Made by a program: the position numbers and the translations under genes. Under the pieces are notes generated by a model. It made no database searches and was not told the DNA's origin. It saw nothing but the letters and a program-made list of their open reading frames with translations. Positions 26,721-33,498 of a DNA stretch of 33,498 nucleotides are shown here, piece by piece. Source of the DNA: an uncultured Lachnospiraceae bacterium (GTDB lineage Bacteria > Bacillota > Clostridia > Lachnospirales > Lachnospiraceae); assembly GCA_934351925.1 (NCBI GenBank), contig CAKRJT010000031.1, positions 1-33,498 of the forward strand. The letters run 5' to 3'. Position 1 is the first letter of the stretch. Every line of letters starts with the position of its first letter.

Positions 26721-26748
26721 AGGTGCCCTTGGGGCACCTTTTATTATT
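26721..26748 (+). terminator. Rho-independent terminator after the MerR-methyltransferase gene
   Basis: AGGTGCCC (26721-26728) and GGGCACCT (26732-26739) form a perfect 8-bp GC-rich stem with a 3-base loop, followed by a T-rich tail (26739-26748). Confidence 0.9.
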
Positions 26749-26776
26749 GAAACAGAGTTAATACAAGCAGTATTAG
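26747..26776 (+). promoter_or_regulatory. Candidate promoter for rmlB
   Basis: TTGAAA (26747-26752) and TATTAG (26771-26776) are 18 bases apart, right after the terminator. The -35 matches five of six and the -10 four of six. The leader also contains the short palindrome GAAGCA-AA-TGCTTC (26797-26810). Confidence 0.35.
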
Positions 26777-26854
26777 TGCTATTTAGGGATTTATATGAAG
26801 CAAATGCTTCTTGTGAGGCTGAGAAACAGCAAAGAAAGGTAAATGGTGATTAGA

Positions 26855-27934
26855 ATGAGAACTTATCTTGTAACCGGAGGAGCCGGATTTATCGGTTCGA
26901 ACTATATACACTACATGTTTAAGAAATACGGTGATACAATCCGCATCATCAATGTGGACGTGCTCACATACGCGGGAAACCTTGAGAACCTCAAGGATAT
27001 CGCTGACAAGCCTAACTACACATTCGTGAAGGCTGATATCTGCGACAAGGAGGCAATCGAGAAGATTTTTGACGAGAATGACATTGACAGGGTTGTGCAT
27101 TTTGCGGCAGAGAGCCATGTTGACAGAAGTATCAAAAATCCTGAGGTTTTCGTAAAGACAAACGTGCTCGGAACAGCAGTAATGCTCAACGCGGCAAAGA
27201 AGGCTTGGGAGCTTCCTGACGGCTCATACAGGGAGGACAAGAAGTTCCTTCATGTATCAACCGATGAGGTGTACGGTTCACTTCCTGACGATGAGACAGC
27301 ATTTTTCTATGAGACGACACCTATCGACCCTCACAGCCCTTATTCGGCGAGCAAGGCTTCATCGGATATGCTTGTGAAGGCTTATATTGACACCTATCAT
27401 TTCCCTGCAAACATAACCAACTGCAGCAACAATTACGGACCATACCAGTTCCCTGAGAAGCTCATTCCGCTTATCATCAACAATGCACTTTCTGGAAAGA
27501 AGCTTCCTGTGTACGGTGACGGTAAGAACGTGAGAGACTGGCTCTATGTAGAGGATCACGCAAAGGCTATCGACATGGTTCAGGAGCAGGGTGTTCTCGG
27601 TGAGCGTTACAACATCGGCGGACATAACGAGAAGCAGAACATTGAGATAATAAAGATTATCCTTGAGACACTTAACGAGATGCTTCCTGACACTGACCCT
27701 AGAAAGGCTCATATCAACGAGGAGCTCATCACATACGTTGCTGACCGCAAGGGACATGACAGACGTTATGCCATCGCACCTGATAAGATCAAGGCGGCAG
27801 TCGGCTGGGTTCCTGACACAATGTTCAAGGACGGAATTAAGCTCACGATAAAGTGGTATTTTGAGCATGAGGACTGGATGAAGAACGTGACAAGCGGCGA
27901 CTACCAGAAGTATTACGCCGAGATGTACAAATAA
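26855..27934 (+). CDS. rfbB: dTDP-glucose 4,6-dehydratase
   Basis: Second step of the dTDP-L-rhamnose pathway: forms dTDP-4-keto-6-deoxyglucose with bound NAD+. The 359 residues match RmlB. The Rossmann motif GGAGFIG lies at residues 8-14; the catalytic T136-D137-E138 (STDEVYG), Y163 and K167 (YSASK) are all present; FAAESHVDRS and NCSNNYGPYQFPEKLIPL are typical of RmlB. The ATG at 26855 follows GGTGAT, which fits the 3' end of 16S rRNA, and gives the usual MRTYLVTGG start; an ATG at 26843 would add four residues. Codons are noticeably rich in C at third positions, as in a well-expressed gene. It is followed by rmlA and rmlC. Confidence 0.96.
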   Translation: MRTYLVTGGAGFIGSNYIHYMFKKYGDTIRIINVDVLTYAGNLENLKDIADKPNYTFVKADICDKEAIEKIFDENDIDRVVHFAAESHVDRSIKNPEVFVKTNVLGTAVMLNAAKKAWELPDGSYREDKKFLHVSTDEVYGSLPDDETAFFYETTPIDPHSPYSASKASSDMLVKAYIDTYHFPANITNCSNNYGPYQFPEKLIPLIINNALSGKKLPVYGDGKNVRDWLYVEDHAKAIDMVQEQGVLGERYNIGGHNEKQNIEIIKIILETLNEMLPDTDPRKAHINEELITYVADRKGHDRRYAIAPDKIKAAVGWVPDTMFKDGIKLTIKWYFEHEDWMKNVTSGDYQKYYAEMYK

Positions 27935-27980
27935 ATAACAGGTTGCGGAAAGATATTGGGACAATGCTTTGGTGTTACAG

Positions 27981-28006
27981 ATTTGCGCTGCAAATGTAAA
28001 TTGCAG
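27981..28006 (+). promoter_or_regulatory. Two mutually exclusive short hairpins in the rfbB-rfbA gap
   Basis: ATTTGC (27981-27986) can pair with GCAAAT (27990-27995), or CTGCAA (27988-27993) can pair with TTGCAG (28001-28006). The two stems share bases, so only one can form. They precede the rfbA ribosome site (28022-28029). The stems are short and could be chance. Confidence 0.25.
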
Positions 28007-28037
28007 TCCGGATTTTTCCGCGGAAAGGATTAATGCA

Positions 28038-28907
28038 ATGAAGGGAATTATACTTGCCGGAGGTTCCGGAACAAGACTTTACCCATTGACCAAGGCTATC
28101 TCCAAGCAGATTATGCCAGTATATGATAAGCCGATGATATATTATCCGCTGTCGACACTTATGCTTGCGGGCATAAGGGAGGTGCTCATCATCTCAACAC
28201 CGAGAGACCTGCCTGTGTTCAGGGAGCTTCTAGGTGATGGAAGCCAGCTTGGAATGAGCTTTGAGTATGCGGTTCAGGAGACACCGAGAGGACTTGCGGA
28301 TGCCTTCATTATTGGTGAGAAGTTTATTGGAAATGACAGGGTTGCGCTTGTCCTCGGAGACAATATTTTCTACGGACAGAGCTTTTCCAAGGTGCTCCAG
28401 AGGGTGGCTGCGAGGGAGAGCGGTGCGACGATATTCGGCTATTATGTCAGAGACCCGAGAGAGTACGGCGTTGTGGAGTTTGATGAGAACGGAAAGGCAT
28501 TGTCAATCGAGGAGAAGCCGGAGGTTCCTAAGTCGAATTATGCTGTTCCCGGACTCTACTTCTACGACAACGATGTTGTGGAGATTGCAAAGAACGTAAA
28601 GCCTTCAGCGAGAGGCGAGATAGAGATAACGAGCATCAACAACGAGTACTTAAACCGCGGAACTCTCATGGTGGAGACGCTCGGAAGAGGCTTTGCATGG
28701 CTTGATACGGGAAATCACGATGCGCTCTTAGATGCTGCTGATTTCGTCTCAGCCTTCCAGAAGAGACAGGGACTCTATATCTCCTGCATCGAGGAGATTG
28801 CCTACAAGAGAGGCTTTATCGACAGGGGGCAGCTTGTTGCGCTCGCACAGCCGCTTTTAAAGACGAATTACGGAAAATATCTTATTGACATTGCAAATGG
28901 TTTATAA
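28038..28907 (+). CDS. rfbA: Glucose-1-phosphate thymidylyltransferase
   Basis: First step of the dTDP-L-rhamnose pathway: joins dTTP and glucose-1-phosphate to dTDP-glucose. The 289 residues equal the usual RmlA length. The nucleotide-binding signature GGSGTRLYPLTKAISKQ is near residue 8, followed by MPVYDKPMIYYPLSTLMLAGI; LVLGDNIFYG and SIEEKPEVPKSNYAVPGLYFYD are family hallmarks. The ATG at 28038 follows GGAAAGGA (28022-28029). In-frame upstream codons from 27969 would add 23 residues that do not resemble the family. It lies 103 bases after rfbB, and that gap holds possible small hairpins. Confidence 0.96.
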   Translation: MKGIILAGGSGTRLYPLTKAISKQIMPVYDKPMIYYPLSTLMLAGIREVLIISTPRDLPVFRELLGDGSQLGMSFEYAVQETPRGLADAFIIGEKFIGNDRVALVLGDNIFYGQSFSKVLQRVAARESGATIFGYYVRDPREYGVVEFDENGKALSIEEKPEVPKSNYAVPGLYFYDNDVVEIAKNVKPSARGEIEITSINNEYLNRGTLMVETLGRGFAWLDTGNHDALLDAADFVSAFQKRQGLYISCIEEIAYKRGFIDRGQLVALAQPLLKTNYGKYLIDIANGL

Positions 28908-29027
28908 GGTTGATTTATTCACAAATGATTGTTTGATTATGGCATAAAATGATTTACACAGCCGAAATGTATTTTATTCCATTATCAAAGGTTTAATGTA
29001 AAATAATGTTAAGAAAGGATTTTCATT

Positions 29028-29609
29028 ATGGGACAGATTACGGTAAGCAAATGCTATACTGAGGACGGCGTTGAGATAGAAGGTCTCAAGGTTATCGAGC
29101 CGAAGGTATTCGGTGATGCGAGAGGCTACTTCTACGAGGTTTACAACTACAATGATTACGCTGCTGCGGGAATTGATATGCAGTTCGTTCAGGACAACCA
29201 GTCGGGCTCTAAGAAGGGCGTTATCCGTGGACTTCATTTCCAGAAGCAGTTTCCGCAGGATAAGCTCGTGAGGGCTGCGAGGGGAACAGTGTTCGACGTT
29301 GCCGTTGACCTCAGGGAAGGCTCTAAGACCTTCGGAAAGTGGTATGGCGTGGAACTCTCCGAGGAGAATAAGAAGCAGTTCTTCATACCTAAGAACTTCG
29401 CACACGGCTTTGTCGTTCTCTCGGATACGGCGGAGTTCGCGTACAAGTGCACGGATTTCTACCACCCGAATGACGAGGGCGGAATAATATGGAATGACCC
29501 TGAGGTTGGTGTTAAGTGGCCTATACCTGAGGGAATGGAGCTTATCTTCTCCGACAAGGATACGAAGTGGGGAACACTTGCTGAGTATGTGGAGGCAAGG
29601 AGAGAATAA
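29028..29609 (+). CDS. rfbC: dTDP-4-dehydrorhamnose 3,5-epimerase
   Basis: Third step of the dTDP-L-rhamnose pathway: epimerises C3 and C5 of dTDP-4-keto-6-deoxyglucose. The 193-residue cupin carries FGDARGYFYEVYN, the catalytic histidine in GVIRGLHFQ, and FAHGFVVLSD. PNDEGGIIWNDPEVGVKWP is the typical C-terminal stretch. AAGAAAGGA (29011-29019) lies upstream. The gap to rfbA is 120 bases, AT-rich and without a clear terminator; it may carry its own weak promoter. The reductase RmlD, which completes the pathway, is not found in the window. Confidence 0.95.
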   Translation: MGQITVSKCYTEDGVEIEGLKVIEPKVFGDARGYFYEVYNYNDYAAAGIDMQFVQDNQSGSKKGVIRGLHFQKQFPQDKLVRAARGTVFDVAVDLREGSKTFGKWYGVELSEENKKQFFIPKNFAHGFVVLSDTAEFAYKCTDFYHPNDEGGIIWNDPEVGVKWPIPEGMELIFSDKDTKWGTLAEYVEARRE

Positions 29610-29640
29610 GGCTTTCCGGTAAATATAATATGAAATTGGA

Positions 29641-29685
29641 AAATCCCGCAGAGCTATGTTTATGATATGGCTTTGCGGGATTTTT
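29641..29685 (+). terminator. Rho-independent terminator after rfbC
   Basis: AAATCCCGCAGAGC (29641-29654) pairs with GCTTTGCGGGATTT (29670-29683) over 14 bp with one G-U pair; a 15-base loop lies between and a T-run follows. Confidence 0.92.
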
Positions 29686-29696
29686 AGTGTGCAGGG

Positions 29697-29719
29697 GCAA
29701 ATTGTATGTTATAATTTGC
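29697..29719 (+). promoter_or_regulatory. Extended -10 promoter inside an inverted repeat
   Basis: A perfect TATAAT (29710-29715) preceded by TGT forms an extended -10; the -35 region is poor. GCAAATT (29697-29703) and AATTTGC (29713-29719) form a 7-bp inverted repeat with 9 bases between, covering the -10. This is a typical geometry for repressor binding upstream of the epimerase-like gene. Confidence 0.5.
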
Positions 29720-29748
29720 TAAAATAGAAAATCAAGGAGACTTTCACC

Positions 29749-30645
29749 ATGAACAGAACAATAGAAAACAACAATCTGAAGGTAACTATAAGTGACAGCG
29801 GCGCTGAGCTTGTCAGCGTGTGGGACAAGAAACGCAGTGTTGAGCGCATATGGAGAGGGGACGCGGCTGTGTGGGGGAGACATGCCCCTGTTTTGTTTCC
29901 GTTTGTAGGGAAGGTGGCTGAAGGAAGGTACAGTTACGAGGGCAGGGAATACAAGATGACTTCCCATGGATTTGCACGCGATAGAGAGTTTGAGTTTGTC
30001 GGTATTGACGAGGATAACATGTCGGTTACGCATGTGCTTAGATGGAGTGAGGAAAGTCTTGCAGTTTATCCTTTTAAGTTTGTGCTGTATATAAAGCACA
30101 GCTTTGCGGATAGAAATTCGTCATCAGTCAATGTAGAGTGGAAGGTGGTAAATGAGGACAAACAAGCGATGCTGTACGGTATAGGTGGACACCCCGCATT
30201 TACTTTTCCTGAAGGTGTCAGGGTCACGGATTGTTCGCTCAGGATACAGAATAAGATGGGTGAGGTCACGAATACATTAAAGTACCATCTGTTGGATACA
30301 GCAGGCTGCATAGATATGTCGGAGCAGCATGAAATGGCTATGGATAATGGATGCATGCCGATAACGGAAAATATGTTTGATAAGGACGCACTTATTGTTT
30401 TGGATAATCAGATAAACCGCATAGCTCTTCTTGATGAAAAGGGAAGCGAATATGTAAGCATCGACTGTGCCGGTTTTCCGTATTTTGGCATATGGTCAAA
30501 GAAGGTGGATGAGTTCATATGCCTTGAGCCATGGTATGGAATTGCGGACGTGGCAGGACATGACGGTAATTTGGAGAAAAAGGCAGGTATGCAGCCGCTT
30601 GATGCGGGCGATTGCAGAGAGTATAAGTATACAATTAATTTTTAG
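29749..30645 (+). CDS. Aldose 1-epimerase family protein, LacX-like
   Basis: A 298-residue cytoplasmic protein of the galactose mutarotase superfamily, LacX-like subgroup. The expected histidines appear as H73 (SHGFAR) and H148 (GGHPAF), and the catalytic glutamate as E260 (CLEPWYGIAD). RHAPVLFPFVGKV near residue 45 is typical of the subgroup. It should interconvert sugar anomers, substrate unknown. It has its own promoter-like region and AAGGAG (about 29736) before the ATG, and is isolated from rfbC by a terminator, so it is probably not part of the glycan operon. Confidence 0.87.
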   Translation: MNRTIENNNLKVTISDSGAELVSVWDKKRSVERIWRGDAAVWGRHAPVLFPFVGKVAEGRYSYEGREYKMTSHGFARDREFEFVGIDEDNMSVTHVLRWSEESLAVYPFKFVLYIKHSFADRNSSSVNVEWKVVNEDKQAMLYGIGGHPAFTFPEGVRVTDCSLRIQNKMGEVTNTLKYHLLDTAGCIDMSEQHEMAMDNGCMPITENMFDKDALIVLDNQINRIALLDEKGSEYVSIDCAGFPYFGIWSKKVDEFICLEPWYGIADVAGHDGNLEKKAGMQPLDAGDCREYKYTINF

Positions 30646-30737
30646 CATTATACATCAATTAATCATAAAGAGTTTTATGGGATTGTAAAGTAGGACTTAT
30701 TAAAAATATGAAGTATAGTGCAAAAGGATTGTTCAAA

Positions 30738-30767
30738 CTGACAGGCTGTGATACACTGTATTAAAAT
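30738..30767 (+). promoter_or_regulatory. Candidate promoter for the acyltransferase gene
   Basis: CTGACA (30738-30743) and TAAAAT (30762-30767) each match five of six consensus bases and are 18 bases apart. The start would be about 23 bases before the ATG at 30797. Confidence 0.45.
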
Positions 30768-30796
30768 TATAAATACAGGATTTTGAACATAAGATT

Positions 30797-31879
30797 ATGA
30801 ATAAATCGACTACGCGCAGTAAATTTATTGACTGCCTCAAGGCTATAGCTATTATATTGGTTGTTGTGGGGCATGCAATGCAGTTCGGGAGCGGAATGCA
30901 TTGCTATATTTACAGTGACTTTTTTGAGAATGTAATATTTAAAATAATTTACAGCTTTCATATGCCTTTATTTATGCTTATCAGCGGCTATTTATTTTAC
31001 GGCTCGGTGATGAGAAATACGATGGCAGATAATATCAGAAGCAGGTTTACGACACTTCTCATTCCGATAATGTTGTGGAGTATAATTCCATATGTTATAA
31101 GACTTGTGCAGGGTGATGAAAGAGGTGTGTGGCTTGTGGTGCGGGCGTATTTTACAACATGCATCGGGAATTTCTGGTTTCTGTGGGCGGTATTTTACTG
31201 CTCGTTGATAGTGCTGGCTGTGAGACATTGCGTTGGTGACAGAATGTTCGTATATGTGCTGCTTGCAGTTGTAATGCTGTTTACACCTGATTTTAACAGG
31301 CTGCAGCTCTATAAATTTATGTATGGATATTTTGTCGTCGGATATATGCTGGGAAAGCATAATTTCATAGAAAAAATTACATGCACAAAAAAGAAATTCT
31401 GTTGCATTGCCGCAGGTCTGATTATTGCGTATATATGTCTGATGTTTTTGTTTGACAGGAACTGTTACATATATACATCGGGCTATACGCTTTTGCGCGA
31501 CGATGTGCTGCGGCAGCTCTGCATCGACATATTCAGATTTGCGACGGGGCTTGTTGGGTGTGCAATTGTACTTATACTTGCCATTCTTGTAAGGAATGTG
31601 AGCAGAAAAATAGGTGCCGGCAATAATAAAAGTGCAGCCAATATGTTTCAAAAGGCTATAGATGTTTTGGCATATATCGGAAGAAACACGCTGGGAATAT
31701 ATATTATTTCCACGCTGATTTTTTCTTATATTGTCAAGCCTTTGGCATGGAAAATTAATGGCATAAATTATTTCCTTGTGGTGCTTGAGGCGGTAGTTGT
31801 CCTTGCAGCGTCGCTTGGTATCACCGGGCAGGTGCGTAAAATCCCGGTGCTTGGGAGGCTGCTGTTGGGGAGAAGGTAA
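30797..31879 (+). CDS. Acyltransferase-3 family membrane protein
   Basis: A 360-residue membrane protein of the acyltransferase 3 family (OafA/WecH-like), with about ten hydrophobic segments. The conserved histidine is H26 in VVVGHAMQF; FHMPLFMLISGYLF near residue 55 and FWFLWAVFYCSLI near residue 125 are typical. Such proteins transfer acetyl or similar groups to surface sugars, so this one may decorate the polysaccharide made upstream, but an unlinked role is possible. The ribosome site is weak (ATAAGA before the ATG), although the start fits the family well. A terminator follows. Confidence 0.85.
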   Translation: MNKSTTRSKFIDCLKAIAIILVVVGHAMQFGSGMHCYIYSDFFENVIFKIIYSFHMPLFMLISGYLFYGSVMRNTMADNIRSRFTTLLIPIMLWSIIPYVIRLVQGDERGVWLVVRAYFTTCIGNFWFLWAVFYCSLIVLAVRHCVGDRMFVYVLLAVVMLFTPDFNRLQLYKFMYGYFVVGYMLGKHNFIEKITCTKKKFCCIAAGLIIAYICLMFLFDRNCYIYTSGYTLLRDDVLRQLCIDIFRFATGLVGCAIVLILAILVRNVSRKIGAGNNKSAANMFQKAIDVLAYIGRNTLGIYIISTLIFSYIVKPLAWKINGINYFLVVLEAVVVLAASLGITGQVRKIPVLGRLLLGRR

Positions 31880-31905
31880 AAATAATAGTAAAGTAATATG
31901 AATGG

Positions 31906-31947
31906 AAACCTATAGGGCTGACTTTTTGTCGGTTTTATAGGTTTTTT
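31906..31947 (+). terminator. Rho-independent terminator after the acyltransferase gene
   Basis: AAACCTATA (31906-31914) pairs with TATAGGTTT (31935-31943), with an inner GCTGAC/GTCGGT stem including wobble pairs, and a T-run to 31947. Confidence 0.85.
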
Positions 31948-31970
31948 GTAAATTTGACAACTCTGTCAGG

Positions 31971-31998
31971 TTACAAATCAAAAATAATATAGTACAAT
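31971..31998 (+). promoter_or_regulatory. Candidate promoter for the FRG-domain gene
   Basis: TTACAA (31971-31976) and TACAAT (31993-31998) are 16 bases apart. A short inverted repeat TGACA-N4-TGTCA (31955-31968) lies just upstream and could be an operator. The remaining leader to 32104 shows nothing else clear. Confidence 0.4.
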
Positions 31999-32104
31999 TA
32001 GAATAGATGTGGGGCTTTAAGTTTTAAGCAGTGGATGATAAATCGTGTAGATAAGAATATTTTCATTACTGTTTGGCTATTAGACGGCAGCATGGAGGGT
32101 CATC

Positions 32105-33454
32105 ATGGACGATATTGAGCAGAAGTTAAAAAGTGATGTTAAGAGACTGCTGGAGTACGCGCGTAGCGGACATAAATATATCATTGACGCGATATATGAT
32201 GTGTTCGGAAAAAGACTTTTACAGCACGGTTACGCCGACGCCGGATACATATTAAGGTCTGCCAGGTATGGGCTCAATAAAAGTGCATATTATTCCAGGC
32301 TGTCGGGTTCAAGGCTGCAGGAGTTATTTGTCAAGTCATGTATTCCTTCTGAGGATATAGAGCGTATGCTTGAATATCTGGAGACAGTGCTCGGAAATGA
32401 AGCGGAACTCGACATAGATGAGGAGAGGGCGCTTATATTCTGGTTGTTTCTTCCGTATAGGTTTGCTTCAAAAACATTGGTAAAACGGAGTTACCTGCGA
32501 ATTTTGCTTACCGGTTTTTTTGAGAGCATGGAGGATAACGCCAAGTATCCGTGTAAGCTGATAGTGCTTGATGAGCTAATATATGATTCCGATGTCTGCA
32601 GTGTGGAAATTATAAAATCCATGGAGGAGTACGCTCAGTATACCTTTTCCCTTAAGGAGGAAAATGCTGACCAGGCATTATTCTACAGAGGACATTCGCT
32701 GCTCGACTACACTCTTGTTCCCGGAATAAAAAGGAACAGCAGTTGGTTCAGAAATGAGAACATAATGTATCACGAGCTGCTTGTCCGATGCGCGCAGAGC
32801 TTTACGCATTGCCAGACGCATCTGGAGTATTTGGTTGAAATGCAGCATTACGGACTGCCTACAAGACTGCTCGACATAACGGAAAATCCGCTGGTTGCGC
32901 TTTACTTTGCGTGCTGCAGCAACAAGGATCGACTTGGGGAGGTGATTGTCCTGACAACAGGGGATGACCATGTCAGATATGCTAAAAGCGATACGGCTGC
33001 GCTCCTTGCCGCACTTCCGACGCTCAATTATTCTGAACTGAGAGAATTGTACCGTTTATGCATGAATGGAAAGCCTGAAAATACTGATATACAATATCAG
33101 AGGCTCGCCGGGAAGCTTGCGAGCGAGGTCAAGTCAAGAAATCCCGCATTTGAACCGCGCATCAGAAAAGCTGACCTGGTCGGTCATGTGTTTGTGACAC
33201 CTATACGAAGCAATCAGCGTATTATGAAGCAGGACGGATCATTTATAATCTGCGGTCTCACCAATGAGTTTGGCGACAGTGATAGGCTGGACAGCCTTCG
33301 CTGCAAGGACGCCGACGGAAAGCGCTTGGTTCTGGTTATCAAGGACAAGGAAAAGATATTAAGGGAGCTTGATACACTCTCAATCAACCGTGCCACACTG
33401 TTCCCGGAGATTGATGATGTGGCGGAGTACTTGAAGGGGAAGTATGGGGAATAG
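32105..33454 (+). CDS. FRG-domain protein of unknown function
   Basis: A 449-residue soluble protein. Residues about 190-290 are an FRG domain: FYRGHS with R195, TLVPGIKR, MQHYGLPTRLLDITENPLVALYFAC (from M246). The first 160 residues are largely helical and unassigned; the C terminus has FVTPIRSNQRIMKQDGSFIICG, often seen in FRG proteins. The domain name comes from a conserved F/Y-RG motif; its activity is not established, and FRG genes often occur in defence or variable islands. No link to the glycan locus is visible beyond position. GGAGGG (32094-32099) gives a strong start at 32105. Confidence 0.85.
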   Translation: MDDIEQKLKSDVKRLLEYARSGHKYIIDAIYDVFGKRLLQHGYADAGYILRSARYGLNKSAYYSRLSGSRLQELFVKSCIPSEDIERMLEYLETVLGNEAELDIDEERALIFWLFLPYRFASKTLVKRSYLRILLTGFFESMEDNAKYPCKLIVLDELIYDSDVCSVEIIKSMEEYAQYTFSLKEENADQALFYRGHSLLDYTLVPGIKRNSSWFRNENIMYHELLVRCAQSFTHCQTHLEYLVEMQHYGLPTRLLDITENPLVALYFACCSNKDRLGEVIVLTTGDDHVRYAKSDTAALLAALPTLNYSELRELYRLCMNGKPENTDIQYQRLAGKLASEVKSRNPAFEPRIRKADLVGHVFVTPIRSNQRIMKQDGSFIICGLTNEFGDSDRLDSLRCKDADGKRLVLVIKDKEKILRELDTLSINRATLFPEIDDVAEYLKGKYGE

Positions 33455-33471
33455 ATGGTTATAAGAAAGTG

Positions 33472-33498
33472 ATGGATAATAAAGAGTTATCGGGCAAA
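33472..33498 (+). CDS. Possible 5' end of a further gene, cut by the window end
   Basis: An ATG at 33472, preceded by AAGAAAG, opens a frame of nine codons (MDNKELSGK) that runs to the window edge without a stop. This is too short to identify. If real, it would directly follow the FRG gene and might be co-transcribed with it. Confidence 0.25.

Noticed and set aside
27359..27964. A 201-residue open frame on the minus strand
   Set aside because: It lies fully opposite the well-supported rfbB gene, has a composition typical of a reverse-complement shadow, and no ribosome site or family motif.
27969..28037. N-terminal extension of rfbA
   Set aside because: The 23 extra residues do not resemble the family and lie upstream of a good ribosome site for the ATG at 28038.
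30992..31651. A 219-residue open frame on the minus strand
   Set aside because: It is antisense to the acyltransferase gene, whose membrane-protein codons leave long reverse frames; no motif or start signal supports it.

Overview
The window reads as a chromosomal surface-polysaccharide (capsule or cell-wall glycan) locus of a Gram-positive, moderately AT-rich Clostridia-type bacterium, most likely a member of Lachnospiraceae. This assignment is inference from the AAGGAGG-type ribosome binding sites, the codon use, the secreted proteins carrying DUF4214 arrays and the MerR-methyltransferase fusion; no sequence search was possible. Every confident gene lies on the + strand.

Layout. 126-1541 encodes an AI-2E/PerM family membrane protein preceded by a palindromic leader. 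1630-2796 is UDP-glucose 6-dehydrogenase. 2869-5088 is a secreted glucosaminidase-like protein with three DUF4214 units. 5182-19576 is the glycan block: GT2 x3, GT4, GT2, the ABC exporter pair Wzm/Wzt, a methyltransferase with a long repeat-built coiled coil, GT4, GT2, GT4, an Rmd-like GDP-sugar reductase and ManC. 19619-22291 is a secreted papain-like protease, again with three DUF4214 units, ending in a clear terminator. 22449-26682 holds a DPM1-like GT2, a large polytopic membrane protein (GT-C-like candidate) and a MerR-methyltransferase fusion, also ending in a terminator. 26855-29609 is rmlB-rmlA-rmlC (dTDP-rhamnose pathway). The rest is single genes: an aldose-1-epimerase-like protein, an acyltransferase-3 membrane protein and a FRG-domain protein.

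How it may work together. Ugd supplies UDP-glucuronate, ManC and Rmd point to GDP-mannose and possibly GDP-D-rhamnose, and RmlABC supply the dTDP-rhamnose precursor. Cytoplasmic GT2/GT4 enzymes would build a chain that Wzm/Wzt export. No Wzx/Wzy pair is visible. The methyltransferase beside wzt, with eight consecutive 21-residue coiled-coil units, resembles in outline the WbdD chain terminator and molecular ruler of E. coli O9a; this is the most interesting hypothesis here. The two DUF4214 enzymes bracketing the glycan genes suggest secreted proteins that work with, or are held by, the exported polymer. GMD, RmlD and an initiating phosphoglycosyltransferase are not seen in the window.

No RNA genes, insertion sequences, CRISPR arrays or origins were seen, and no gene-free stretch exceeds 300 bases.
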